The notes beneath the pieces are model-generated. The model was not told the origin of the DNA. It saw only the letters and a list, made by a program, of their open reading frames with translations, and ran no database searches. DNA of 64,000 nt from Cyrtodaria siliqua (Eukaryota > Mollusca > Bivalvia > Adapedonta > Hiatellidae), in contig JAWPHD010011504.1 of assembly GCA_037043455.1 (NCBI GenBank), forward strand, positions 19,315-83,314. Reading direction: 5' to 3'. Positions 24,201 through 36,187 of the stretch are shown here, piece by piece; the first letter of the stretch is position 1, and each line of letters opens with the position of its first letter. The translations under genes and the position numbers were made by a program.

Positions 24201-25274
24201 TACAAGTTTTTACTATATTAATATGTAAACAAAGATGGCCGCTAGCGGCCATGTTTAAAGTCGCATCAAAATAAATTTCTACAAGGATCAACATCATGTC
24301 ATGCTGATCATTTTAGAAAACGTCCCATATCAATATCACTTACAGTTTTCAAGAAGTAGTCGCTACAAATTTATTTATTTTAAATCTATTTTTAGCCGTG
24401 GCGGCCATCTTTAATTTCCGGCCAGCCTGAAATTTTTCTAGGATCAACTAGACATCAATAAGAACATTCCTGTGAAGTTTCATGGACATCCGTCAAGTAG
24501 TTTCAGAGAAGTAGTCGCTACAAGTTTTTACGATATAACACTATGTAAACAAAGATGACCACTGGCAGCCATGTTTAACGTCGAATCAAAACGATTTTTA
24601 ACAAGAACCAACATCATGTCTTGCTGATCATTTTAGAAAAAGTCCCATATAAATATCACTTATAGTTTTCAAGAAGTAGTCGCTACAAACTTATTTTTTA
24701 AAAATCTATTTTTAGCTGTGGCGGCCATCATGGATTTCGCATCAACATGCATTTTTGCTAGGATCAACTAGACTTCATGGGCAACATTTCTGTACAGTTT
24801 CATGAATATCCATCCAGTAGTTTCAGAGGAGTAGTCGCTACAATAAAAGTTTACGGACAGATGGACGGACCAACATTGGCGGTTTATGGGGTAAATGTTT
24901 TATGAGCTAAATTTTCGTCTATGATTATGCGTTACGCAAACGCATAAACCCGTTTGTACCAAAAAATACCAAGAAATTAGCTCATAAGTATCAGTCCATT
25001 CATACATAAGTTTTAATTGTCCACCTCTAGGAGCTAAAAAAAAAGTTTATCTAGAACGATTTCTTACCCCATAAACCATGTTCTGACATATTTCTACAGA
25101 AAGCTTAGGAGCTTAAGCTCATAAGTCAAATTAGCCCTGAAACCCTGCAGGGACCAACAAATTAGCTCATAAACCCCATGTTTTGGAGCGGACGGACAGA
25201 CGGACGGACAGACGGACGACGGACGCCGCACCACGGCATAAGCTCTGCTGATCTCTGATCAGTCGAGCTAAAAA
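21212..25274 (+). mobile_element. ~320-bp tandem array, family F (large copy)
   Basis: The head is AACAAGAGGTCAATGACC (hairpin GGTCA-a-TGACC) then TTGAAGCTCTACTG; the tail is CTCTGCTGATC followed by GATCAGTCGAGCTAAAAA, so the ends are complementary. The core has about a dozen monomers, many near 320 bp, each with CATCAAGAGCAACATTCCTG, GTAGTTTCAGAGGAGTAGTC, AACAAAGATGGCCGCTGGCA, CATCATGTCATGCTGATCAT and GTGGCGGCCATCTTGAATTT. A second head at 22700 shows a nested or fused copy. A GACGGACAGACGG microsatellite is near 25190-25225. Confidence 0.9.
24880..25188. mobile_element. Inverted-repeat insertion within the family F tail
   Basis: GTTTATGGGG and TTTATGAGCTAA near 24890-24910 are repeated in inverted form near 25158-25182 (TTAGCTCATAAACCCCATG). 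Several more AGCTCATAA or CCATAAACC words lie between. GGACCAACA is present at both edges (24868, 25152), suggesting duplication of insertion-site sequence within the microsatellite part of the array element. It is a likely MITE. Confidence 0.55.
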
Positions 25275-25379
25275 TGAAATCAATTACATTAATTGTATTC
25301 AAGCTCAATAAATATGATCCTATTCTATGTATATATTCAGAAAAATGCATTATATATGCGGAAATAAAGGGGAATTTTA

Positions 25380-25984
25380 CCTTTATTGCCTTTCAGATCA
25401 TCGGAAAACAAGAGCTGTCAGAGGACAGCGCAGCACGACTATTCAAATTTTCAGAGAACAAGAAATGATACACCCGGCATACCATCAACAAAAAAAAGAA
25501 GTGGAAACAAAGGGAAGAGCTGGATGTGTCAAGAAGGAAAACATTGGAATTTTCATTAAATCAAGGGCCACACTTTTTCTGCGATGACACGGAGGTAATT
25601 TCATAATAACCCTTTCAAAGGATACATAATGCAAATTTTATAAGTTGAAAATTTGTAGAAAGTATGTTAAAAGTATATGTAAATGCATTTGACATTTGAC
25701 CCCTTTGTGACCTTGACCTTTCATCCAATGATCTTGAACTCAATAGATACAATCATTGTCACATTTATAATAAAGTGTGTAAGTTTGATGATGATTGGAT
25801 ACAAAATGTTGAAGTTATTTACATGTAAAAAATGCGGACGTAAACATTAACCTGATGCTAAGAGCCTATCAACCCATAAACGTAATTTGTGACCATGAAC
25901 TTTGACCTATAGACCCCATAAGATCCTTCGAACAGTCAAGCTAAAAATATCAAATTATTTGTAAAGTTTAACCCAAGAGCTAGG
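25380..25984. repeat. Diverged repeat containing TGACCT motifs
   Basis: Contains CATTTGACCCCTTTGTGACC, TTGACCTTTCATCC, GTGTGTAAGTTTGATGATGA and a second GACCATGAACTTTGACCTAT block. It reads like a worn member of the array class without clear ends. No gene seen. Confidence 0.5.
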
Positions 25985-26068
25985 TCCACAAAGGTGGGGA
26001 AGAAGCCTAGGGTCTACGCTGTTTGGATGGTTGTATCCGTCTGTTAATGCCCATGCAGTAAGTGTATA

Positions 26069-27334
26069 CAGTCAAACCTGGTCATCCAACCACCTGGATT
26101 AAGCGACCACCTGCCATAAGGGACCACTTTGAATTCCCCCCGACGAGTTTTGCTATTAATTCATACTGTATTAAGCGACCACCTGTCTAACGCGACCAAC
26201 GACCGCATATTTTCATACCAAAATACCGATTTTATGATCATTTAGCGACCGCCATTTTTTTCTTCTTCAGAAAATCAAACTGAAAAAAAAAGTTTGGCTA
26301 TCGGTAATTCACACACAAACGAGATCAAACATAAATTCAACAATAACCTAATTAGCCTTTGTAATCATCCCCCTGTAGGAGATATCAAATATAAGTACCA
26401 ATGAATAAGTTGCAATACCAATTATCACCTTTGAATGTGGAAAACATCGATGATTGATAGCGTTATATTGAAAGGTTGAATTGTTCATTAATATTCATAA
26501 GTTTATTTTTAGACGGAGATGAGATTGGTCAATACCGTCATATATTTTATACGACGTAGTGATTGGATAACATAATAATTTGTTTACATCACGTGATGGC
26601 AACGGTAATATATTTACTCGCTATTTTGAACAGCTGATTGCAAAAAATAAAGTTATTGAAATCATGTCGAAGCGTAAAGTGTTAACGTTAGACTAGAGGA
26701 TTAATGTGATTGAACTTAGTAAATCGAAAAGTGCGCGTAAAATAGCAGACGAGTTAGGTGTCGGTAAAACTCAATCAGTTTTTTAAGATGTGAATGTTGG
26801 TCAAGTTGTAATTAATGAAAGGTGTTAGAGATAATTAAAATCATGCAAACACATTCTTCCAAAGAGATTCTTTTTTTAAAAATACAATGGCATAACATGC
26901 TTTAAACAAGTTAATTGCAGAATATGTCGTGTGCTATTATCCGTGCTTTTATCTGTGTTGTGTGAAACACTCTTTATGATCAAACTGTGAAATGCTGGCT
27001 ACTAATGATTATGCTAATAATTGTTGAGTTTTGTGTTTGAATATCTATTTCATGATCTATTTCACATGTTTATATTTCATATACACTTAAATTAAAAACA
27101 AAATTAAAGTTGTCTTAGTTGCATACGTGTTTATTATTCCTTTACAAGCTACTCTATATATATGAAATAATACAAGATACCTACAATGTAAAGCATTCAT
27201 TTTAATACATGTATTTCTCTTAAAATTTCATAAAAAAAATCGAACAATGTTAGACCCTGTATTAAGAGACCACCTGTATTAAGATTTCACTTTTGGTCTT
27301 TCCCCTGAGCGGTCTCTTAACCCAGGTTTGACTG
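26069..27334 (+). mobile_element. pogo/Tigger-like DNA transposon, internally deleted
   Basis: Perfect terminal inverted repeats CAGTCAAACCTGG and CCAGGTTTGACTG are flanked by TA on both sides. Subterminal blocks TTAAGCGACCACCTG and ATTAAGAGACCACCTG extend the similarity. The neighbouring 120-bp repeat unit gives the empty site (AAGTGTATATGGTTATAG), which confirms exact TA target duplication. The element is 1266 bp, far short of an intact one, and holds only the start of a transposase (see 26664-26786). Confidence 0.9.
26664..26786 (+). pseudogene. Transposase N-terminus (CENP-B/pogo-type helix-turn-helix)
   Basis: Reads MSKRKVLTLD, then an in-frame TAG, then RINVIELSKSKSARKIADEL and GVGKTQSVF before a TAA. 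This is the DNA-binding N-terminal helix-turn-helix of pogo/Tigger/CENP-B transposases, where the family usually has an acidic or basic residue at the TAG position. No catalytic DDE domain remains. Product inactive; the element would depend on a relative elsewhere for movement. Confidence 0.85.
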
Positions 27335-27660
27335 TATATGGTTATAGGGTAGGGATCTCAACAGTTTACAAGTTATGACCAAGGCGTTATGTCACCAGGG
27401 GTGGGGAAGGAGTCTGGGGTCTATGCTGGTTGGGTGGTTGTAACCGTCTGTTCATACCTAGTAAGTGTATATATGGTTATAGGGTGGGGATCTCAATGGT
27501 TTCCAAGTTATGACCGAGGGGTTATGTCCCCAGGGTTGGGGAAGCAACCAGGTGTCTATGCTGGTTGGATGGTTGTATCCGTCTGTTCATGCCCAGTTAA
27601 GTGTATATATGATTATAGGGTGGGGATCTCAATGGTTACTAAGTTATGACTTGGGGGGCC

Positions 27661-28048
27661 CACCCACACCCTCATGTTTCACCTCTTGTGACCCTCGGGC
27701 GGGTTCAATTCTGACCCCAGGGTCACCATTTGAGCAAACTTGGTAGAGGACTACTAGACGATGCTACATACCAAAATATCTAAGCTGCAGCCCTTTTTGT
27801 TTTGGAGAAGATTTTGAAGTGTTTTTTCCTATATACTTCTATGTAAAAATGACATTTTTTACAAATTCAGGGGCCATCCTTTTGTCAAAATGCATGGAAG
27901 AGTTATGGGGATTGTTGGATAAGGTACAGAATTGGATGTGAAACATTAGTATAAAGTTTTAATGCAATAGCTTGAGAAGCTGGGGACGCCGACACCGACG
28001 CCGTGGTGAGTAGGATAGCTCTCACTATTCTTCAAAGAGTCGAGCTAA
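27661..28048 (+). repeat. Unclassified repeat with GAGCTAAAAA tail
   Basis: Contains CCCACCCACACCCTCATG, ACCCCAGGGTCACCATTTGA, CTATATACTTCTATGTAAAA and GACGCCGACACCGACGCCG. It ends CAAAGAGTCGAGCTAAAAA, the same type of tail as family F. It could be the 3' part of the preceding 120-bp array element. Confidence 0.55.
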
Positions 28049-28214
28049 AAAGGCAAACGTGGGGGGAAAAAAAGAAAGAAAAAAAAAATAGAGACATTTC
28101 GAGGGAAAAAGTATTCCTCATGAATAACTTTTAAACTTCTGTATTGTTAGCAAATATTGCCTACTTCAAGATAATGAATTAAAACCCATTGATCACTATA
28201 CCTGTTTTGATATA

Positions 28215-28445
28215 GCGTCTCCATGGCCGAATGGTTAACAACGTTGCATTGTAAACCTTCAGCGGGTTTGAATCCCAGTGGGAGCTAGACTTGTAAGTGA
28301 GGAAGTTTCGATTCTGATGGATGGCGGGAGGTATACAGTACTGGTTCTACCCAGGAAAAGTGGGTGGTCTGCCTCCACCACAAAAAATCGACCTCCTTAT
28401 ATAACTTACATGTGTTGAAAATGACGTAAAACACAGTACAAACTT
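28215..28445 (+). mobile_element. SINE with tRNA-Ser/Leu-like head
   Basis: GCGTCTCCATGGCCGAATGG carries an A-box and CGGGTTTGAATCCCAGTGGG a B-box of RNA polymerase III. The body follows (GGTATACAGTACTGGTTCTA, GTGGTCTGCCTCCACC), then a tail ATGACGTAAAACACAGTACA. The tail resembles that of the other SINE family here (GCCGTTAAACAACATTC). It is not a functional tRNA: the acceptor arm does not pair. Confidence 0.8.
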
Positions 28446-28571
28446 TTTTGAGAAAAAGGCAGTTATTCCTGTAAAGTTTCATTAAAATTGATCAAATTGT
28501 TTCAGAGTAGTGGTCGCAACAAGTTTTTCCTATATAACTTTATGTAAATAAAGATGGCCGCTGGTGGCCAT

Positions 28572-28765
28572 ATTTGGGTTTGAATCCCAGTGGGAGCTCG
28601 CCTTGTAAGTGAGGAAGTGTCGATTCTTACAGATGGCGGGAGGTATACAGTACTGGTTCTACCCAGGAAAAGTGGGTGGTCTGCCTCCACCACAAAATAT
28701 TGACCTCCATATATAACTTACATGTGTTGAAAATGACGTTAAACACATTACAAACAAAACTTTTT
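28572..28765 (+). mobile_element. Second copy of the same SINE, lacking the A-box
   Basis: Starts at GGGTTTGAATCCCAGTGGG and follows the first copy closely to the tail ATGACGTTAAACACATTACA. A family F fragment separates the two copies, suggesting duplication of a SINE-plus-F segment. Confidence 0.75.
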
Positions 28766-28798
28766 TGAGAAAAAGGCAGTTATAACCCTAACATTTCT

Positions 28799-30470
28799 AA
28801 CAAGAGGTCAATGACCTTGAAGCTCTACTGATAGGTTTTTGATAGCTAGATCAGCATTCCTGTGAAGTTTCATGAAAATCCGTCAAGTAGTTTCAGAGGA
28901 GTAGTCACTACAAGTTTTCATTATATACCTCTATGTAAACAAAGATGGCTGCTTGTGGCCATGTTTAACGTCAAATCAAAATAAGGTTTGACAAGGATCA
29001 ACATCATGTCATACTGATCATTTTAGAAAAAGTCCCATATCAATATCACTTATAGTTTTCAAGAAGTTTTGCTAGGATCAATTAGACATCAGGAGCAACA
29101 TTCCTGTGAAGTTTCATGAAAATCCGTCGAGTAGTTACAGAGGGCTAGTCGCTAAAATTTTTACTAGATAACTCTATGTAAACAAAGATGGCATCTGACA
29201 GCCATGTTTAACATCGAATCAAAACGATTTTCGACAAGGACCAACATCATGTCATGCTGATCATTTTAGAAAACGTCCCATATCAATATCACTTATAGTT
29301 TTCAAGAAGTAGTCACTACTATTTTTAGGCGGCCATCTTAAATTTCCGGCAAACCTGACGTTTTGCTAGGATCAATTAGACATCAAGAGCAACATTCCTG
29401 TGAAGTTTCATGGAAATCCGTCAAGTAGTTTCAGAGGAGTAGTCGCTACAAGTTTTCATTATATAACTCTATGTAAACAAAGATGGCTGCTGGCAGCCAT
29501 GTTTAACGTCGAATCAAAATAAATTTCGACAAGGATCAACATCATGTCATACTGATCATTTTAGGAAAAGACGCATATCAATATCACTTATACTTTTCAA
29601 GAAGTACTCGTAACTTGTTTTTTGAAAATCTATTTTTAGCTTTGGCGGCCATCTTGGATTTCTGACCAACCTGAAATGTTGCTAGGATCATTTAGGCATC
29701 AAGAGCAACATTCCTGTGAAGTTTCATGGAAATCCGTCGAGTAGTTTCAGAGGAGTAGTCGCTACAAGTTTTTACTAAAAAATTTTACTAAATAACTCCA
29801 TTTTATAAAAATGGCCGCTGGCAGCCATGTTTAACGTTGAATCAAAACGATTTTCGAAAACGACAAACATCATGTCATGCTGATCATTTTAGAAAAAGTC
29901 CCATATCAATATCACTTATACTTTTCAAGAAGTACTCGTAACTTGTTTTTTGAAAATCTATTTTTAGCTTTGGCGGCCATCGTGGATTTCTGACCAATCT
30001 GAAATGTTGCTAGGATCATTTAGGCATCAAGAGCAACATTCCTGTGAAGTTTCATGGAAATCCGTCGAGTAGTTTCAGAGGAGTAGTCGCTATAAGTTTT
30101 TACTAAAATTTTTTACTAAATAACTCCATTTTATAAAAATGGCCACTGGCAGCCATGTTTAACGTTGAATCAAAACGATTTTCGAAAAGGACAAACATCA
30201 TGTCATGCTGATCATTTTAGAAAAAGTCCCATATCAATATCACTTAGAGTTTTCAAGAAGTAGTCGCTAAAATCTTGTTTTTTTAAATTCTATTTTTAGA
30301 TTTGGCGGCCATCTTGGATTTCACATCAACATGAATTTTTGCTAGGATCAACTAGACTTCATGGGCAACATTTCTGTAAAGTTTCATGAAAATCCATACA
30401 GTAGTGTCAGAGTAGTCGTTACAAAAAATGTTTACGGACGGACGATCCAACGAATTTTTGCTTTAACTGT
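28799..30470 (+). mobile_element. ~320-bp tandem array, family F (second large copy)
   Basis: Head AACAAGAGGTCAATGACCTT is intact at 28799. About five monomers follow, with the same landmarks as 21212-25274. It ends in TTTACGGACGGACGATCCAA near 30430-30452 with no AGCTAAAAA tail, so it is 3' truncated. Confidence 0.85.
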
Positions 30471-30546
30471 TTAGTTCAATATACCACTTTTTATTTAAAT
30501 GGATTCCACGTGTAAACATAGTATAGTCATCAAGTCAGTAGTATTT

Positions 30547-32313
30547 CATTTTTAGCTCTACTGGCCAAGGGCCAGCTGAGCTTATGGGATGGTGTGTTGT
30601 CCGTCTTCCGTCGTCCATCCGTCGTCCGTTAACTTTTGCTTGTGTACACTCTAGAGGCCACATTTATGATGCAATCATCATGAAACTTTGTCAGAATGTT
30701 TGGCTCAATAAAATCTCGGTCAAGTTCAAAAATGGATCATGTGGGGTTAAAATCTAGGTCACTAGGTCAAATACTTGAAAATAATTGTGTACACTCTAGA
30801 GGTCATATTTGTTACCCAATCTTGATGAAACTTTGTCAAATTGTTTATCTTAATTATATCTTAATCAAGTTCGGAAATGGGTCACATGAAGTTAAAAACT
30901 AGGTCACTAGGTCAAATATTGGAAAACCTTGTGTACACTCTAGAGGCCATATTTTTGACCCGATCTTGATGAAACTTTGTCGAAATGTCTTAATTATATT
31001 TTGGTCAAGTTCGAAAATGGGTCCCATGGGGTCAAAAACTAGGTCACTAGGTCAAATACTTGAAAAACCTTGTGTACACTCTAGACGCCATATTTTTGAC
31101 CACATCTTGATGAAACTTTTTCAGATTGTTTATCTGAATTATATCTTGATCAAGTTTCAAAATGGGTCACATGGGATCAAAAAACTATGTCACTAGGTCA
31201 ATATTGGAATTTGCTTGTGGGCACTCCAGAGGCCACAATTTTGACCCCTATTCAGCTCACCAGAGCACGGTACCGGATGGAGTAAACTTGAACAATCTTT
31301 TCAAAAACTAAAATGCCTAGCCCTAGAGCATTTATTGCTTTGCAACATGTGATGGACCTGTGACAATTCTGCCCTGTTCATCGGGAGCCTTACTCTGGCG
31401 GTCACATGTTAACATACAGTTATGTAAGCAATACTTCAAAAATCTATATGTCACAAACAAGGCCTATAGCTTTCATATTTGGTATGTAGTACCATCTAGT
31501 GGACCTGTAACAAGAATAAGTTCTAATTATGCCCCTGGTACCAGTAATTGCTTGGTAAGTGTCTTCAATAAACAAATTGTCTAGCGATATATCCCCTCCA
31601 TCCAACAATAAGGCCCTAGCCCTGAATCGCTCACCTTAGTTCAGCGCAGGTATTGTGCTAAGGCTAGCTAGGAATTGTAACATTTCGACAAAGTTTCACC
31701 AAGATCGGGTCAGAAATATGGCCTCTAGAGTGTACACAAGGTTTTTCAAGTATTTGACCTAGTGACCTAGTTTTTGACCTGTGTGACCCATTTTCGAACT
31801 TTAGCAAGCAATAATTGAGACAAATATTCTGACAAAATTGCATCAAGATCGGGTCAAAAATATGGCCTCTAGAGTGTACACACGGTTTTTCCAAAGTTTG
31901 ACCTAGTGACCTAGTTTTTAACACCATGTGACCCATTTTTGAACTTGACCAAGATATAATTAAGACAAACATTTTGACAAAGTTTCATCAAGATTGGGTC
32001 AGAAATACGGCTTCTAGAGTGTACACAAGGTTTTTCAAGTATTTGACCTAGTGACCTAGTTTTTAACCCCATGTGACCCATTTTCCAACTTGACCAAGAT
32101 ATAATTAAGACAAACATTTTGACAAAGTTTCATCAAGATTGGGTTAGAAATACGGCTTCTAGAGTGTACACAATGTTTTTCAAGTATTTGACCTAGTGAC
32201 CTAGTTTTTAACCCCATGTGACCCATTTTCCAACTTGACCAAGATATAATTAAGACAAACATTCAGGGTTACATTGACCTGACGCCTAGGAAATGCTCAG
32301 GTGAGCTAAAAAG
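30547..32313. mobile_element. 145-bp monomer element, family H, arranged as a long inverted repeat
   Basis: The head TTTTTAGCTCTACTGGCC has hairpin CTGGCC-aag-GGCCAG (30561-30575), then CCGTCTTCCGTCGTCC. Monomers read TTGTGTACACTCTAGAGGCC, TTGATGAAACTTTGTC, AAAATGGGTCACATGGGG and TAGGTCACTAGGTCAAATA. They run forward from 30640 to 31240 and in reverse complement from 31680 to 32270, with a 440-bp spacer. The tail is CTCAGGTGAGCTAAAAAG. Open frames inside are periodic by-products. Confidence 0.85.
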
Positions 32314-32947
32314 CTATAGCAGCTATTAAACCAATACTGAATCTTTTTATGTTCTGTATCAAAATACTGAAACTATACCTTTTTAGTGTATCAACAAATA
32401 ATTTCATTATCTAAAAGGTTAAGTTCATAATAATGAAATCTAGTGAAAAATATACAGAAATGTTAAAAATGTGTTATTTGTGTAGATAGTCGCTCTTCAA
32501 TAGTAGACAGGAATGCGTAAAATGATGCATAAACAACTGTAGGAAATGTCCTTAAATCAACTTTCCAAAATATTGTATTTCACCAAACAATACAAGGGAA
32601 GTAATACAACTGTATTTAAATTACTCCTATTTTCCTACTCTACTTCAGTTTAGGTGTACTATCTTGCTGAAAATCAATAATAACACAAGGGAGGTAAACT
32701 CATTTCAAATTAACTAACCATATTTTCTTCTAATACTCGCATTCAATTTCTGCTTAATTTCTTCTGTGATGAACATGTTAATTTATTATGGACTAGAATA
32801 TGAAAAAGCTCTGAGAAGGTGAATTAGCATAAGTGACTAGACAATGTGGTCATAAAGGTATAATCATTTTTACTCGAATCGAGGTTCTATCGAGGTTCCA
32901 AAAAAGGTTATACAGAGGGTTGGAATTATCCCTATGGTTTACACTCC
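32314..32947. other. AT-rich stretch with one arm of the 1925-2055 palindrome
   Basis: No gene seen. GAGGGTTGGAATTATCCCTA at 32918-32937 and GATACCCATGATCGATTTT after it match, inverted, the left arm of the repeat at 1925-2055. Confidence 0.5.
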
Positions 32948-33647
32948 CTAGATACCCATGATCGATTTTCTTGTATAATCTGAAATAGCCATGACGCTAT
33001 ATCTCGATTGCTCTACACTGACCTCAGTTAAACCAGGACGCTCAGTGTTTCTGTCTTTCATGTTCATATTAGTAGCTCTCCTGTATGAAGGAGAAACATC
33101 ACCATGCCTTGGTGCTCTTCTTTTTTGAGGACGGTTTTCACTATTTCTGACTATTCTCCTTCGAGGAGGTGAAAAATCACTATCATCACATCACTAGCCT
33201 CTCTTCTCTTTTTTTTCTGGGGCCAGTATCTATCAACATTCGCGCATATTTTCATCTCTATCGCTCCAACTTTTACCTCCATACATAGGAGAGCTGACCG
33301 TTCTTTGGTGACGTAAATTATCCAAGCAATTTTTAAATGAACAGCTAGAAGTTTGACGATGCCCAACTTTGCCAAATTCTCCAGCATCCCTTGTACTTGG
33401 TGAAAGCTGCAGTTTACACTTCCTTTGCATTTCCTCATGTTCAGACTCGGACGCGAGGACTACACGACCACTCAGACCCATACTACTGCCCGGAGCAGTG
33501 TGTCTACGATCATGGTATGCCAGGGCTGCATGTGTCAATCTAGGCACGGAAGACGACGAGGTATTACTTGTGAAGTCAAAAGCTTGTTGTTCAGGAGTTC
33601 TCGTGCCATTTCTTGCCGTTTGGTGTTGGGGGTTCTTCCTGGAGTAA
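32948..33647 (-). pseudogene. Decayed coding block, SPPRRR-type (possibly BUD13-like)
   Basis: After a TTTCACCATTACAG acceptor (33648) the minus strand is open for about 137 codons: YSRKNPQHQTARNGTRTPEQ, later VPRLTHAALAYHDRRHTAPG, and ending SWSDRDENMREC before TGA. Shifted frames then give WPQKKKRREASD and DDSDFSPPRRRIVRNSENRP, QKRRAPRHGDVSPSYRR, to a stop at 32948, with a possible GAG|GTCAGT donor at 33024. The Asp/Ser then SPPRRR and RHG..SP patterns resemble the disordered repeats of the splicing factor BUD13, but the conserved BUD13 C-terminal domain is not present here. Composition and CpG content are clearly coding-like. Two frame breaks argue for a pseudogene or partly lost exon. Confidence 0.45.
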
Positions 33648-33695
33648 CTGTAATGGTGAAATAATTTATTTTTATGTCTATCGTCTATGGTAAAC

Positions 33696-33818
33696 CTTTT
33701 ATGATATACAATGTAGTTACCCATATGGTACATGTATTATGATATATACAATGTAGTTAGCCATATGGTACATGTATTATGATATACAATGTAGTTACCC
33801 ATATGGTACATGTATAAT
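33696..33818 (+). repeat. ~40-bp tandem repeat, three copies
   Basis: Unit ATGATATACAATGTAGTTAC, then CCATATGGTACATGTATT. It is immediately upstream of the family G head. Confidence 0.9.
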
Positions 33819-34029
33819 GAACAAGAGCGCCGCCTAACAGGGCATTATACGCCCGTTTCCTAAAGTTTTTCTGTTAAAAGCATTTCCTAGGCGTCAGGTC
33901 AATGTAACCCTTACCTTTGACCTTCTAACAAAAAAATAACTGATAGGGGATGTTTTTTTAACCAACAGCACTCTTTGTATAAAGTTGCAAGACTGTAGGA
34001 TCAAATAAATCGTGAATAACAACTGCTGT

Positions 34030-34309
34030 CACAGGGTTCCCACCCTTATTGGAAGGACTTTCAAGGGCCTTTTTTCCAAAATTCAAGGACTAATATTCGT
34101 GCAAGCGACATGGTTTATGCCATCTGAAAACAGCAACAAATATTCTAGGAACGCACAACCAATAGCCATTTTTGTGATGAACAGTAAAAATCCAGAATTT
34201 AAGGACTTTCAAGTACCTTATCAGATTTTCAAGCACTTTCCAGGCCTTGAATTGTTTTTTTCAAATTCAAGTACTTTCAAGGATTTCAAGGACCCGTGGG
34301 AACACTGTG
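34030..34309. mobile_element. MITE with CACAGGGTTCCCAC / GTGGGAACACTGTG ends
   Basis: Inverted ends extend inward as AAGGACTTTCAAGG against CAAGGATTTCAAGGAC. The 280-bp element creates a 109-codon plus-strand frame rich in Phe, Lys and Asp that is not a gene. I cannot define a clean target duplication, so the superfamily is left open. Confidence 0.8.
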
Positions 34310-36187
34310 CTGAGGAATTTGTCATGATCTGGTCACAGTGACCTTGATATCTGACCTACTAAGCTTAAAATTAATAGAGGTTGTTGTTTTAACATGGGCA
34401 CTATTTCTGTAAAGTTTCAAAATTGTAGGTCTAATAGTTACAAGTTACAGTGAGGAAAATGTCTTAGGATTCAGTCATTGTCAGTTCAATGTGACCTTGA
34501 TGACCTACTGAACCCAAAAGTAATAGGCTTCCTCCTCTGACCAAGGACAATGCAAGTTAATAAGTGTGGGTATCATATTTCCGGGATGTCATTTGCAATG
34601 TGTATGTCCATATGAAGACATGGTGACCTTGATCTTTGACCTACTATGCCCAAAAGTGATAGGGTTCCTCCTCTCACCAAGGGCAATGTATCTACGAAAT
34701 TGCATGAGTGTAGGTATTATACTCCTGGAGTTATCACTTGGAGTATGTACTGGTGACCTTGACCTTTGACCTAGTGACTCCAAAAGCAACAGGGTTTCTC
34801 CTCTGATCAAATGCAATGTATCTATGAAGTTTCATGAGTGTGAGTGTTGTGGTTTCAGTTATTTGGCGGAATGTGTATTTCCATATAAGGTCATGGTGAC
34901 CTTGACATTTGGCCTACTGACCCCAAGACAATAAGGTTCTTTCTCTTGCCAATATCAATGCACATACAAAGTTTCACCAGTGGGGGTGTTATGATTTTGA
35001 AGTTATCCCACAAAATGCCTATTTCCATATGTCACATTGACCTTGACCTTTGACCAAATAACCCAAAATTAATAAAGTTCCTCCTCCCACCAAAGTCAAT
35101 ATACCTATAAAATTTCTTGAGTGTGGGTGTTATAGTTTTGATGTTATCGCGAGGAAGGCCTATTTCATTATAAGGTTATGACCACCTTGACCTTTGTCCC
35201 ACTCAACCATAATCAATAGGGTTTCTCCTTTCACCTAGGGCAATGTACCTATGAAGATTTATGAGAATAGGTGTTATGGTTTTGAAGTTATCACTGTGTG
35301 GAATGCATATTTCAATAAAAGGTCACTGTGACGTTGACCTTTGACCTACTGGGCCCAAAAGAAATTGGGTTCCAGCTTTCAACGGTTTTAAAGTTATCAT
35401 GTGGAATTCATATTTCCATATAAGGTCAGTGACCTAAAACTTTGACCCCAAAAGCAAAAGGGCTCCTGCTTTCAACAACGGTGATGAACCTATGCAATTT
35501 CATAAGTGTAGGTGTTACGGTTTTGAAGTTATCATGTGAAATTCATATTTCCATATAAGTTGATGGTGACCTTGACATTTGACCTACTGACCCCAAACAC
35601 ATCAGGGTTTCTCCATTCACCATGGGCAATATATGTATCAAGTTTTAAAAGTGTAGGTGTTTCAATTTTGAAGTTATCATGTGGAATGCATTTTTCTGTT
35701 TAAGATGACAGTGACCTTGACCTTTGACCTACTGACCCCAAAAGCAATAGAGGTCCTTCTCTCACCTAGGGCAATGTACCTATGAAGTTATAAGAGTGTA
35801 GGTGTTACGATTTTGAAGCTATTATGTGGCATATATATTTCCATATAAGGTGATTGCGACCTTGACCTACTGACCCCAAAAGCAACAGAGTTCCTCCTCT
35901 CACATAGGGCAAGGTACCTACGAAGTTTTATGAGTGTAGGTGTTACGGTTTTGAAGTTATTGTGTTGAATGCATATTTTCATATGAGGTCACTGTGCACT
36001 TGACCTTTAACCTATTGGCCCCATATGTGATAGGGTTCCTCCTCTCACCTACGGCAATGTACCTATGAAGTTTTATGAGTGTAGGTGTTACGGTTTTGAA
36101 GTAACTGTGCGGAATGCACATTTCCATATAAGGTCACCGGGGGACCTTTGACCTACTGGCCCCAAAAACAATAGGGTTCCACCTAGA

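Larger units (their letters stand above)
25985..27660 (+). repeat. ~120-bp tandem repeat interrupted by a DNA transposon
   Basis: Units contain TATGCTGGTTGGATGGTTGT, CCGTCTGTTCATGCCCAGT, AAGTGTATATATGGTTATAG and GGGTGGGGATCTCAATGG. At least three copies are visible; the first is split by the transposon at 26069-27334. Open frames across it are periodic by-products. Confidence 0.8.

Noticed and set aside
34012..34341. 109-codon plus-strand protein
   Set aside because: Lies over a MITE with clear inverted ends; composition follows its AAGGACTTTCAAGG repeats.
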